Shown here in pieces: positions 55,779 through 64,000 of a DNA stretch of 64,000 nucleotides (position 1 is the stretch's first letter; every line of letters starts with the position of its first letter). The stretch comes from Aporhodopirellula rubra. Lineage in GTDB: Bacteria; Planctomycetota; Planctomycetia; Pirellulales; Pirellulaceae. The DNA is taken from assembly GCF_014192335.1 (NCBI RefSeq), contig NZ_JACHXU010000032.1, positions 17,463-81,462 on the forward strand. The letters are read 5' to 3'. The position numbers were made by a program, and so were the translations under genes. The notes under the pieces were generated by a model. That model searched no databases and was not told the origin of the DNA. It was given only the letters and a program-made list of their open reading frames with translations.

Positions 55779-58517
55779 ATGGTCCCCAATGGATCAACGA
55801 TGCACTCTGAACCCATTCCCGCCGATGAATCGCCTAAGAAGGATCCGCAGACGCGAGTTCCGCGGTCCATCCTTCCTGCCCCTCTGCCGCCGGCAAACAC
55901 CGGCCGGTATGTGACGGGGGCCGGCGGCCACGGTGACGTGATCCTCGACGGTGGTCTGTCGGGACAAGAAAACGCGGCACCTCAATCCACGGGCGACGCA
56001 AATTCCGATCGCGATTTTCGCATCGATGGTGCGTCTGGTGCTGAAGGCGAGTCGGATCTCGGGAATCGTGCCGAAAATCCGCTTCTGGAGAGTACGGACG
56101 CGATCGATCCTGCCGCTGATCCGGTTATTTCCAGTGACGTCGGTGAGATTCCCGGCGAACTTTCGTTTGATGATATCGCCGTCGATGAGATGGTCCGCGA
56201 TTTGGAATTGGAATCCGAGGCGGAACAAGTCGGAATCTCTACGGACTATCCCACCAGTGCCAGCGAAGATGACTTTGCCGTCGTGGGCGTTCGCAACTAC
56301 GAGTGGCGGTTGTCGGTCATTCGTGTTGCCGCTCATCGCAGTGCCGACGCGATTGCCGCGAGTCAGTTGGTGGAACCTTCGGGAGACAAGGAGGAGAAGC
56401 TCGCTCGGATCGTTTTGTCGACTTACCGTTTGATTGATCCGCGGTTTCGAGTTAGCTATTTTCAGCAAGTTCGCGTCGGTCGTTTGTTGCCGCTCGCGCT
56501 GCAGCGAGTCGCGTGTGTCGATTTCACGCCACCGACCTTGCAGACGCGGAGTCGTTTTTCGCGGAATGATTCCGTGCGATTGTTCGGCCATCCGTTCCCG
56601 GTCAAAGTTCATGGCAAACATGACTCCGTTGTCCGCAAAAAACTTCGCCGCGGCTCGCGAAAGGGCGACGTCGTTTCCGGGCGTGCCGAAGCGTTGGAGG
56701 TGCTCGCGGAGTTGCGGTTGCAGTCATCCGGTTCGACACTACGTCGGTGGGTGCACGACACTCGTTTTCTGACGGCAATGATCGTGGTGATCGCCTCAAC
56801 GACGGTCGGGTTGGGATTGTTCGCGGCCCGTCGAAGTTTGATCCGTCCGCGGCCTCTCCCCGATCATTCCACGGAATCGCAATCCACTGAATCAATGGGT
56901 ACTGGAAATGCGGTCGCGTCGGTCGGCGGCCCTGGCCCTGAGATCTTGGCGTCCTCAGACATTGAATCGGAACTCGTTGCCGTTGACCCGGTCGAGTCGG
57001 CGGACGTGGAGGCTCTTGACCATGCGATGCCTCATGCCGAGACGTTGAGTCCCGAAATCACGAATCCGGTGATGACGACGGACGAATTGCTCGCCGCGCT
57101 GGCGGATGTCGTAAAAGGAACACCCATCGTTCCACCGACGCCCATCGCAATCGAACACGAGCTCCCCGATTTAGCCCCCGTAACCAGCATCGCGGACGCG
57201 TCAACGGACATGCCCTTGGGCGGATCGGGTGATCGAGTGCCAGGCAAGGGTTTTCCAGGAAGTGTCTCGCCGGGTGATCTCGGTCCAAGTAATCTTGGCC
57301 CAAGGATGATCGCTCCGGGTGATTTGAGCCCGGAAGTTTTAGACGGTAACCCCAACGCGGATCGGGAGGCTGCTGATCCGGGCATCATCGGCGGTGAATC
57401 GATGGTTGCGTCGTCCAATGCCGAAGGCGTCGCTGAACCGACTGGATTGGCTGGTCCAACGGGGCTGGGCAATCCAGCAACCAACGCCGAGTCGTCTGGT
57501 GAGGCGAACGTAACCCGTTCTAATTCGCGAAGCGGTATGTCTTTGGACAAACTCGCGCCGAAGTCGCCTGCTTATTCCGACGATGAAATCGCGACGGCGG
57601 TTTCGGAATTGTGGGCTGAGACGGATTCGGCGGCTCGGCGGTTTACCGTTTCGACGGTCGCGGGTTTGATCGAGCAGTGGGACTTGGTCGCGGAAATTGC
57701 GGGGCCCGAGTCTCTCGAATACGCCGCGGCTCAGCACTTGATCCGGCAAGCGGCATGGCTGCGTCATCCGATGTCGGACATTGTCGCGAGTTTGCGACAA
57801 AACAGTACCAAGCAACCGGTTCGGTTCATTGATGTCGCGCTCAGCGATCCGGTGACGAAAAATACTGCGAGCCTGACGGCGGTCGAAATCGGGCGGCTGG
57901 TCGATTCGTGGCGTGCGGCGCGGCGGCGCGTCGTGGCGATGGTCGACGTCGAGCGGATGTTGCTGCAGGCGAACGTGTTGCTCGATCGAATCGTCGTGAG
58001 CGATCGTTTGGACGCGACCAAGCGTTCCGACACGCTTACGTCGTTTCGGACGGACGTCGAGCGGTTGGCGAAGATTGTCAGCGACAAAGACTTGCTCGCC
58101 GAAACGAATGAGTTAACGAAGGCGATCGAAAGCCTGCCGGCATCAGCCGAATGGGCTCGCCTGCAAGCCGCGGACAAACCCTCGGGGTTGCTGGGGACGA
58201 TTTACTGCCTGCACCAACGGCGTTGGGAGGAGGGGATCGTTTGGTTGGGGCAGTCGAGCAATCTCGTCGTGGCCGGATGTGCGAAAGCGGAATGCGAGCT
58301 GTTGCAATCCGGTGGCCCGAGCAGCCGTGATTCGGATTGGATCGCGTTGGCGGACCGATGGACGAAGGTGGCCCAGCGGCTCAGTGGACGCGAAGCCGCC
58401 GCGATTCGGTTGCACGCACTGGAAATCTACGGCGACGACGAAAGCATGCGGGACAACCGGCAAGAGCTCATCGAATCGCTGCCGAAATATCTCAGACCGG
58501 AACAAGCAGCCCGCTGA
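55779..58517 (+). CDS. Large single-pass membrane protein of unknown function
   Basis: 912 residues from ATG 55779, chosen for the GGGGAG six bases upstream; ATG 55752, TTG 55731 and ATG 55800 are alternatives. Residues ~1-330 are acidic then basic and hold WRLSVIRVAAHRSADAIAAS and LPLALQRVACVDFTP. One membrane helix lies near 335-355 (MIVVIASTTVGLGLF). The outer part begins with Ser/Pro/Gly-rich repeats (PGDLGPSNLGPRMIAPGDLS) and ends in a ~330-residue helical domain (ELWAETDSAARRFTVSTVAG). No known domain. N-in, C-out by the positive-inside rule. Confidence 0.72.
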   Translation: MVPNGSTMHSEPIPADESPKKDPQTRVPRSILPAPLPPANTGRYVTGAGGHGDVILDGGLSGQENAAPQSTGDANSDRDFRIDGASGAEGESDLGNRAENPLLESTDAIDPAADPVISSDVGEIPGELSFDDIAVDEMVRDLELESEAEQVGISTDYPTSASEDDFAVVGVRNYEWRLSVIRVAAHRSADAIAASQLVEPSGDKEEKLARIVLSTYRLIDPRFRVSYFQQVRVGRLLPLALQRVACVDFTPPTLQTRSRFSRNDSVRLFGHPFPVKVHGKHDSVVRKKLRRGSRKGDVVSGRAEALEVLAELRLQSSGSTLRRWVHDTRFLTAMIVVIASTTVGLGLFAARRSLIRPRPLPDHSTESQSTESMGTGNAVASVGGPGPEILASSDIESELVAVDPVESADVEALDHAMPHAETLSPEITNPVMTTDELLAALADVVKGTPIVPPTPIAIEHELPDLAPVTSIADASTDMPLGGSGDRVPGKGFPGSVSPGDLGPSNLGPRMIAPGDLSPEVLDGNPNADREAADPGIIGGESMVASSNAEGVAEPTGLAGPTGLGNPATNAESSGEANVTRSNSRSGMSLDKLAPKSPAYSDDEIATAVSELWAETDSAARRFTVSTVAGLIEQWDLVAEIAGPESLEYAAAQHLIRQAAWLRHPMSDIVASLRQNSTKQPVRFIDVALSDPVTKNTASLTAVEIGRLVDSWRAARRRVVAMVDVERMLLQANVLLDRIVVSDRLDATKRSDTLTSFRTDVERLAKIVSDKDLLAETNELTKAIESLPASAEWARLQAADKPSGLLGTIYCLHQRRWEEGIVWLGQSSNLVVAGCAKAECELLQSGGPSSRDSDWIALADRWTKVAQRLSGREAAAIRLHALEIYGDDESMRDNRQELIESLPKYLRPEQAAR

Positions 58518-58774
58518 TCCCCCTCGACGGCAATTCCGCGCGGGAAATTCCTCGGTTGGAGTTCAGCCGTGACGCACGCAATTGTCAGCGTAGGCCAGTT
58601 AATGGACGCAACAATTGCTCATGGACGCAACAGTCGCGTCCGCCGCCCGGGCAAAGTCACTGCGGTAGTTGAACCTTTGCCGCGTTGGTAGAGTCTTTTA
58701 TTCGTTGACGCTCATTCTGAGCCCTGGCCTGGCGACCAATCCGGTATCGCTTTCACTTCTGTAAAGTCACGCTC

Positions 58775-59740
58775 TTGCTCCGCGATACCAAACGTTCATC
58801 TGCCATCGAATCGCAGGGCGGTCAGACTTCGGTTGATCGTGTCGGTTTGCTCTGTGCGATCGCGGCGAACTCGATGTGGGGATTGTTTCCGATCTACTGG
58901 CGGCAGATCGAGGGGGCCGATTCGTTGGAGTTGGCCTGTCACCGAATCGTGTGGTCGTTCGTCACCCTAGCGATCCTGCTGCCCCTGATGCTCCGTGTTG
59001 GATGGTGGGGCGGATGGCGTGCTGTCGCGACAAGTCTGCGCGACAAACGCGTTTGGATGCTGTACAGCATCGCGGCCGTGATGATCGGGATCAATTGGTT
59101 GGCGTTCTTGTGGGCGGTCAACCACGGCCGGGTCCTCGAGGCCTCGCTCGGATATTACATCAACCCGTTGTTTAACGTTTTGATCGGCGTTGCTGTGCTC
59201 GGCGAGCGATTGGGCAAGTGGCAGTGGATCGCGATTGCGATTGCGACGGTGGGCGTCGGAATCATGACGGTCAGCAGTGGTGGTATCCCCTGGGCGTCGC
59301 TCGCGATGGCCACCTCGTTTTCGATCTACGGTCTCGTCAAGAAGAAAGTCTACCTGCCCGTGCTGGTCGGCTTAATGCTGGAGGTGTCGATCCTCTTTCT
59401 TCCCGCCGCGTTCTACTTGGGTTTGCGGGTCAACGACGGAGTCAGCGCGTTGCAGTTCGGCTCACCAATGGTGACAACCATGTTGTTATTGGCTGGAGTC
59501 ATTACGATCTCGCCACTCGCACTGTTTGCCGTTGCGGTACGCAAGGTCGATTTATCGTTGATCGGAATCTTGCAGTATGTCGGTCCGACGTTGCAATTCC
59601 TGGTCGGTGCCGTGTTGTACAGCGAGCCGCTCGATCAGAGCCGATTGACGGGATTCGTTTTCGTATGGACCGCGTTGGTGATTTTCGTCACCGCAACTCA
59701 CCGGGCGTCTCGCAAGAACTCTGCTGTCGCGGCGCGTTAG
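58775..59740 (+). CDS. rarD: RarD-type EamA transporter
   Basis: 321 residues from TTG 58775; no nearby ATG fits. Ten hydrophobic segments; RVGLLCAIAANSMWGLFPIYW and AVNHGRVLEASLGYYINPL are typical of RarD, with GILQYVGPTLQFLVGAVLYSE near the end. RarD proteins are drug/metabolite-superfamily exporters associated with chloramphenicol-sensitive phenotypes. The substrate is not known. It is convergent with the ROK gene. Confidence 0.9.
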   Translation: MLRDTKRSSAIESQGGQTSVDRVGLLCAIAANSMWGLFPIYWRQIEGADSLELACHRIVWSFVTLAILLPLMLRVGWWGGWRAVATSLRDKRVWMLYSIAAVMIGINWLAFLWAVNHGRVLEASLGYYINPLFNVLIGVAVLGERLGKWQWIAIAIATVGVGIMTVSSGGIPWASLAMATSFSIYGLVKKKVYLPVLVGLMLEVSILFLPAAFYLGLRVNDGVSALQFGSPMVTTMLLLAGVITISPLALFAVAVRKVDLSLIGILQYVGPTLQFLVGAVLYSEPLDQSRLTGFVFVWTALVIFVTATHRASRKNSAVAAR

Positions 59741-59828
59741 CGAACTGCCGTTCGGTCATCACGCGCAGGTTTTGCGGAAATTTCCTTTCGGTTCGCTTTT
59801 GCCGTTAAGCGTACGGTGTTCTCGTGAG

Positions 59829-60941
59829 CTAAGCGTCTTTGACTATCGCGTCGACGTACGCGCCGATCACCGAGGCTTGGTCGCCACAGTGCGAGAACGA
59901 CATCGCGGTGAAGCTGCGGAACCCGTCGAGGGCTCTACGGAAGAAGGCCTCTTTGACTTTCGACAGATAACGGTCGCGGACCGCCGGGGCGAGATCGCAG
60001 ACTCCGCCGCCAATTACCAATTCGTCGTAGTCCCCGATGTACTGGATCATCAACAGTGCGACGCCGAGTGCGGTGGCTTGATCGTCGAACAGTTCGAGGG
60101 CCAGCGCGTCACCGTCGGCGGCCAGTTCACGCAGACGCTTGGCACGGTCTTTTGCCGTTCCGTTGATCGCGTGCAGTGAGTGATCTTTCCATTGGTCGAG
60201 TTTCAACCGGTAGGCGAGTTGATGGGTCAATGCGGTTAGTGAAACGGCGGACTCCACGGTCGAAAATGCGTTCCCAACTTGCAGTTCTTGATCCTGTTTG
60301 TATCGAAACACGTCGACGGGCAGCATCAGGTGTCCGGCGTGTCCCGCTCGGCCTTCGCTGCCTCGGACGACTTCACGATTGCGGACTTCACCGCCGCCGA
60401 GTCCTGTGCCGACGGCAACCATGAACAGCGAGTTCAGCTCCGTCTCGGGAGCCTGCACGGTGATGTTCCATCGCGATGCAATCTCGGAGGCCACGGTGAT
60501 GTCGCCGCGGCGGACGGCAAATTCGCCCAACGCGGCCGCTTGGCCGTCGCCGAGATAGCGGACCGACAATTCGCCGCCGTCAATTTTCGCGTCAACTCGA
60601 TCGTCCTTGCGAGCTTCCTCTCGCAATTTCTTTTCGAGTAGTTCACGAACCGGGCAATTGTTCCACTCCGGATGCTTGAGGTTCGGCGTCGCCAGCAAGA
60701 CGCCCTCGCAGGTCGCGGGCCCCGGCGTCGCGATCGTCACCATGCCGACGTCGCTGAGCTGTTTGCCGTTGCTGCCGAGTACACGGATGATTTCGGCGGC
60801 AATGTCCGCGATGGTGGCCGAGGGGCCCTCGTCACTGCGAGTCGGGAATTGCGGCGTGATCTCAATCAGTTTGCCATTTTCGTCGCCCACGCAAACGGTT
60901 GAAGTTGTTCCGCCAACGTCGACACCAATGTAAATCCCCAC
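59829..60941 (-). CDS. ROK family sugar kinase
   Basis: 370 residues from GTG 60941 (VGIYIGVDVGGTTSTVCVG); the ORF is open twelve codons further, but GGAG at a fitting distance supports the GTG. The ATP-binding start and VAVGTGLGGGEV plus GRAGHAGHLM are ROK signatures; the usual Zn-binding CxCGxxGC motif is absent. An insert of ~40 residues (EELREEARKDDRVD type) precedes the active-site part. It most likely phosphorylates glucose or another hexose in the cytoplasm. Confidence 0.87.
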   Translation of the reverse strand: MGIYIGVDVGGTTSTVCVGDENGKLIEITPQFPTRSDEGPSATIADIAAEIIRVLGSNGKQLSDVGMVTIATPGPATCEGVLLATPNLKHPEWNNCPVRELLEKKLREEARKDDRVDAKIDGGELSVRYLGDGQAAALGEFAVRRGDITVASEIASRWNITVQAPETELNSLFMVAVGTGLGGGEVRNREVVRGSEGRAGHAGHLMLPVDVFRYKQDQELQVGNAFSTVESAVSLTALTHQLAYRLKLDQWKDHSLHAINGTAKDRAKRLRELAADGDALALELFDDQATALGVALLMIQYIGDYDELVIGGGVCDLAPAVRDRYLSKVKEAFFRRALDGFRSFTAMSFSHCGDQASVIGAYVDAIVKDA

Positions 60942-61056
60942 GCGCCCTAATCTCCGAAATAACGGCGGTTTCGCCAAACGAGTAAATCAGGCAGAAGGTT
61001 AGCGATTCGTCAGGAGATTTCTAGAGGGAGCAATATGCCGCAACGGGGCTGTACGC

Positions 61057-61707
61057 TCAGAGCGTGACCCAGCCCGGTCGATTCGGACGGGATCCTCGCA
61101 GCCGATGAACGGATTGCAGAGCGGGCATCCAGAGCAGCGGTTCGCAGACGGCGATCAGTGCCGATGGATCGATCGGTTTGAACAGGCATCGCGTCGCGGC
61201 GGATAATTGTTCGGTCTTCTTTTCCAGTCCCGCCCATTTCGATTCGGCCAACAAGACGGCCGGGAGTTCCGGGAAACGCTCGCGGATCTGTTCGAGCGTT
61301 TGCAACGCCAGCATCGGGTTTCCGCCGACGTCCCACACGAGCAAGTCAACGTTTCCGGGTTTGATGGCCGTGTTGTTGGCGGCGACCACTCCTGGGTTTG
61401 GTTTGTCGACTCGCAGCGGTTCGACTGCTTCGGCGACTTCGCTGGCGATCTCTTCGACTTCGGTCAGGATTGTGTCCGCACTCGGTGGACGTGGCATGCC
61501 GCACGCACGCATCACCGCGTCGGCGGTCCGAGCGCACATGCATCGCATTCCCGCGTGGTGCAAAATGCCCGCCGTCGTCAGTAGCGAAAGTGGTTTCTCG
61601 TCCGCGACCACGACCGTTGCACTGGAGCCGGTGACCGTGTTCGGTTGGGGATTAGCGGACCCGCCGACGGGCGTTTCAGACCGGGATTCACGGGAGTTCT
61701 CATTCAT
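61057..61707 (-). CDS. Divergent receiver-domain protein with an insert
   Basis: 216 residues from ATG 61707 (GTG 61716 also in frame). TVVVADEKPLSLLTTAGIL resembles the first strand of a CheY receiver with an acidic pair (Asp-Glu); VDLLVWDVGG carries the likely phosphoacceptor Asp; LPAVLLAESKW and the conserved Lys in CLFKPIDPSAL complete the fold. Between strands 2 and 3 there is an extra ~50-residue stretch (ADTILTEVEEIASEVAEA). No output domain. It may be a stand-alone or degenerate response regulator. Confidence 0.7.
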   Translation of the reverse strand: MNENSRESRSETPVGGSANPQPNTVTGSSATVVVADEKPLSLLTTAGILHHAGMRCMCARTADAVMRACGMPRPPSADTILTEVEEIASEVAEAVEPLRVDKPNPGVVAANNTAIKPGNVDLLVWDVGGNPMLALQTLEQIRERFPELPAVLLAESKWAGLEKKTEQLSAATRCLFKPIDPSALIAVCEPLLWMPALQSVHRLRGSRPNRPGWVTL

Positions 61708-61942
61708 GGCAGACACGGCCGATTCGGTGGGGAGTCGAACTTGAGGTATTTCGGCGATAGCAAAGTGGTTCCTGTCACCGCAAGCCCGAAGGTTGTGAAT
61801 TCACTATGCGCTGCCCGATTCGCTATTCTATATGCTGTTCGATTATCAGCCCGTTTGGTGTCGGTGCGGTTGGTTCTGGCCGCTCCGATCTGGCTGCTTG
61901 ATTTCATCTTCGCACCTCACTTCCCACTTCGGTCTTCTGCTA

Positions 61943-62788
61943 ATGGCTTCTACTTTGCCCGACACCGCTTCGCCTTCCAAACCGCTCTTGGGCCAACGTG
62001 CCGTCGTCTCGGGAAGCTCACTGGGGATCGGGCGTGGGATCGTGATCGCGTTAGCGCAAGCCGGGGCGGATGTCACCATTAACTATCGTTCGCATCAATC
62101 GCAGGCCGACGAAGTCGCGGATGTCTGTCGTGGATACGGCGTGAATGCTCATGTGATTGCCGCTGACATGGCCGATCCCGAGGCCGTTGAGCGGCTCGTC
62201 AACGAAGCGACTGACGCGATGGGCGGTTTGGATATCGTTGTTAGCAATGCAGCCTACAGTGACCGGCATTTGATGTTGGAATCGGATTTGAGCGAAATTC
62301 GCAAAACCATCGATGTGAGCATGTGGGGTGCGTTCCACCTCGTTCGTTGCGGTGCGCAAAAACTCGTCGATGCGGGAGCAGGCGGAAACATCGTTGTCAT
62401 CAGCAGCCCGATGGGGAAAGTCGCGATGCCGGGATCGATGGCATACAACATGGCGAAAGCCGCAAACGACCAAATGGCTCGGACCGCCGCGGTGGAACTG
62501 GCGTCACACCGAATCCGGGTCAACATCGTTCACCCAGGTTGGATCGATACTCCGGGCGAACGCAAATTCTTTTCCGAGGAAAAGCTCCAAGAGGAGGCGT
62601 TGAACTTGCCCTGGGGACGACTCGGGCGAGTCGATGAAATCGGCCGTGGAGTGGTTTTTCTGTGCGATCCCGCGAGCCAATACATCACAGGCACAACACT
62701 GACGATCGACGGCGGAATCCAGTTGCCATTCGCAGAAATGTACCGCGTCGAAGAAAAGCGAAAGCTGGACGCCGCAGCAAAAAAGTAA
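61943..62788 (+). CDS. Short-chain dehydrogenase/reductase
   Basis: 281 residues from ATG 61943; the frame upstream has no family sequence. The NAD(P) motif is VSGSSLGIGRG (a variant of TGxxxGIG); VVSNAAY replaces the usual NNAG. The catalytic Ser, Tyr and Lys lie in VVISSPMG and GSMAYNMAKAAND. INIVHPGWIDTPGE-like sequence and GTTLTIDGG end the fold. It has a basic C-terminal tail. It oxidises or reduces a hydroxyl compound, unspecified. Confidence 0.92.
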   Translation: MASTLPDTASPSKPLLGQRAVVSGSSLGIGRGIVIALAQAGADVTINYRSHQSQADEVADVCRGYGVNAHVIAADMADPEAVERLVNEATDAMGGLDIVVSNAAYSDRHLMLESDLSEIRKTIDVSMWGAFHLVRCGAQKLVDAGAGGNIVVISSPMGKVAMPGSMAYNMAKAANDQMARTAAVELASHRIRVNIVHPGWIDTPGERKFFSEEKLQEEALNLPWGRLGRVDEIGRGVVFLCDPASQYITGTTLTIDGGIQLPFAEMYRVEEKRKLDAAAKK

Positions 62789-62981
62789 ACAACACAACTT
62801 CCTGGTTTATCCCCACGTCACCTCATCCAACCCGCAACCTGACAGCCTGTTTCCCAGCCAATCTATCCACCTCCCAACCCCAAATTGCCCTTGGAATCTG
62901 AGAACCGTTTTTGGTAACCACGCTGGTTCTGGTAGTTCCGCCTACCGTTGTTCACCATTTTTCCTTTCTCGGAACCTCCAC

Positions 62982-63761
62982 ATGGCGTCCGAAAAACGTT
63001 TCGCGACTCGTTTGCGTTCATTTTTGACACCCGTATCTGCTGACGTTCGATCACGACGCCTTCGCGGCGGGGGCAAATCCCTCGTGCTTAGCGTTTTGGC
63101 GGCAGGGTTCGCCTGCGTGGCGACTGGTTGCAAAGACGGGCCGATGTACGCGCTCAAGCACGCGAACCCGTATTTCACGATGCGGCAGTGGGCCGACGAT
63201 GAGAAGATTGGAATTACAGATCATCAACGACGTGAAGAGTTGCAATCGTTGGCCGAGTCGATGCCGTCGCTCACGCCCGATCGCCAACAATATTGGTCGA
63301 GCCATCTGCAGCAAATTTTCGAGAACGACGAGAGTCCCGAGATGCGTCGATTGGCGGTGCTCGCGGCCGGGAAATCGTCTGACGCCAGCGTTCTGAAATT
63401 GATCGAGCAGGGCCTCAGCGATGATGTCATCAAAGTTCGAATGGAAGCCTGCCGGGCTCTCGGAAACCGAACCGAGGACGAAGCCGCGCGTTTGCTCGCG
63501 TCGACGATCGGTTCGTCGCAAGACAAAGATGTTCGGCATGCTGCCATCGCAGCACTCGCGCAACATCCCGGGCAAATCGCCGCCGATTCGCTCAGGTTAG
63601 CACTGCAGGATCGTGATCCGGCTACGCAAAGTCTCGTGATCGGGTCGCTGCGCCGTAGCACCGGCAAGGACTTTGGTAACGATCCGGAAACTTGGATCGC
63701 AGCTTTGGAAGGCAAGCAAGTCGACGAGAAGCCGTCCGGCGGACTTGGCTCGTTCTTCTAG
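62982..63761 (+). CDS. HEAT-repeat lipoprotein
   Basis: 259 residues from ATG 62982. A basic start is followed by LVLSVLAAGFACVATGC with Cys50 as lipobox. YALKHANPYFTMRQWADDEK follows, then about four HEAT-like helical pairs from ~100 to 230 (MRRLAVLAAGKSSDASVLKL, VRMEACRALGNRTEDEAARL, VRHAAIAALAQHPGQIA). It is probably an outer-membrane or periplasmic scaffold protein. The planctomycete group to which it belongs is uncharacterised. Confidence 0.82.
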   Translation: MASEKRFATRLRSFLTPVSADVRSRRLRGGGKSLVLSVLAAGFACVATGCKDGPMYALKHANPYFTMRQWADDEKIGITDHQRREELQSLAESMPSLTPDRQQYWSSHLQQIFENDESPEMRRLAVLAAGKSSDASVLKLIEQGLSDDVIKVRMEACRALGNRTEDEAARLLASTIGSSQDKDVRHAAIAALAQHPGQIAADSLRLALQDRDPATQSLVIGSLRRSTGKDFGNDPETWIAALEGKQVDEKPSGGLGSFF

Positions 63762-63791
63762 CGCACTGACGTCCTCGTCCAACGCCGTCTC

Positions 63792-63840
63792 GTGTTGCCG
63801 TCGCTACCGTCGCTAGAGGGTGGACCGCGCAGATGGTGCG
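63792..63840. repeat. Degenerate two-hairpin element, copy D
   Basis: gttgccgtcgctaccgtcgc is followed by tagagggtggaccgcgcaga, which resembles the skeleton of the other copies but has lost most pairing. Identification is weak. Confidence 0.35.
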
Positions 63841-64000
63841 GTCGTCTCTCTCTTGAGCCAATCGACCGGGCAGCTTCACAGGCCGAAATCGCCGCCCCCC
63901 AGCTTTTGATCGTTCTCTCGATCTGGCACGCCGATTCACGCCGCTGATTTGTTCCTCGCGTGTCGAACCGGCGGGCAAATGTTGCTCTGCGGAACACGCT

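Overview
The window looks like part of a Planctomycetota chromosome, most likely Pirellulaceae close to Rhodopirellula. The evidence is by eye: a 605-residue Cys-rich YTV-repeat wall protein, two secreted sulfatases and a GH95 fucosidase, a tandem DUF1080 protein, a WD40-PDZ-caspase-EF-hand protein, large secreted proteins without known domains, high GC, frequent GTG/TTG starts, and many palindromic intergenic repeats. About 48 protein genes can be supported. I saw no tRNA, rRNA, CRISPR array, prophage or transposase.

Left part (1-10.9 kb): a secreted, acidic, Ala/Glu-rich protein with 57-residue repeats that runs off the left edge; a CBM9-like protein; an S9 peptidase; a UbiE-like methyltransferase; then an adjacent GH95 alpha-L-fucosidase and sulfatase that suggest use of sulfated fucans. 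10.9-21.2 kb: housekeeping genes, mostly on the minus strand (coaX and obg overlapping by 4 nt; gap with its own terminator; parA-parB overlapping by 8 nt), with a 1043-residue secreted protein and a ~0.9 kb gene-free stretch full of UUCG-type hairpins.

21.4-36.3 kb: a minus-strand operon (small membrane protein, aroA, N-formylglutamate amidohydrolase), a lipoprotein, a flippase-like membrane protein coupled to msrB, a stand-alone cytochrome-oxidase subunit III-like protein behind a long U32 protein, a DUF481 outer-membrane barrel, a second sulfatase, a small protein with two AP2-like modules, an ACT protein, and a lower-GC island with two orphan genes. 36.4-49 kb: aldo/keto reductase, tandem DUF1080 protein, membrane protein, DUF2853, a soluble histidine kinase, two copies of a 136-bp palindromic element, an esterase/beta-lactamase fusion, a zinc-ribbon protein, Rex, and the YTV protein. 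49-64 kb: the caspase-like protein, a CNNM/CorC-type CBS protein, an orphan ParA, a 912-residue single-pass protein, RarD, a ROK sugar kinase, a divergent receiver-domain protein, an SDR, and a HEAT-repeat lipoprotein.

The most unusual signal is not a gene. Short tandem repeats begin in, or within about 25 nt after, the stop codons of six genes. Three are 7-bp arrays whose different unit sequences share the pattern NRRCNRG. The others are 19-21-bp duplications starting inside or spanning the stop codon. All calls come from reading the sequence without searches; family names rest on recognised motifs.
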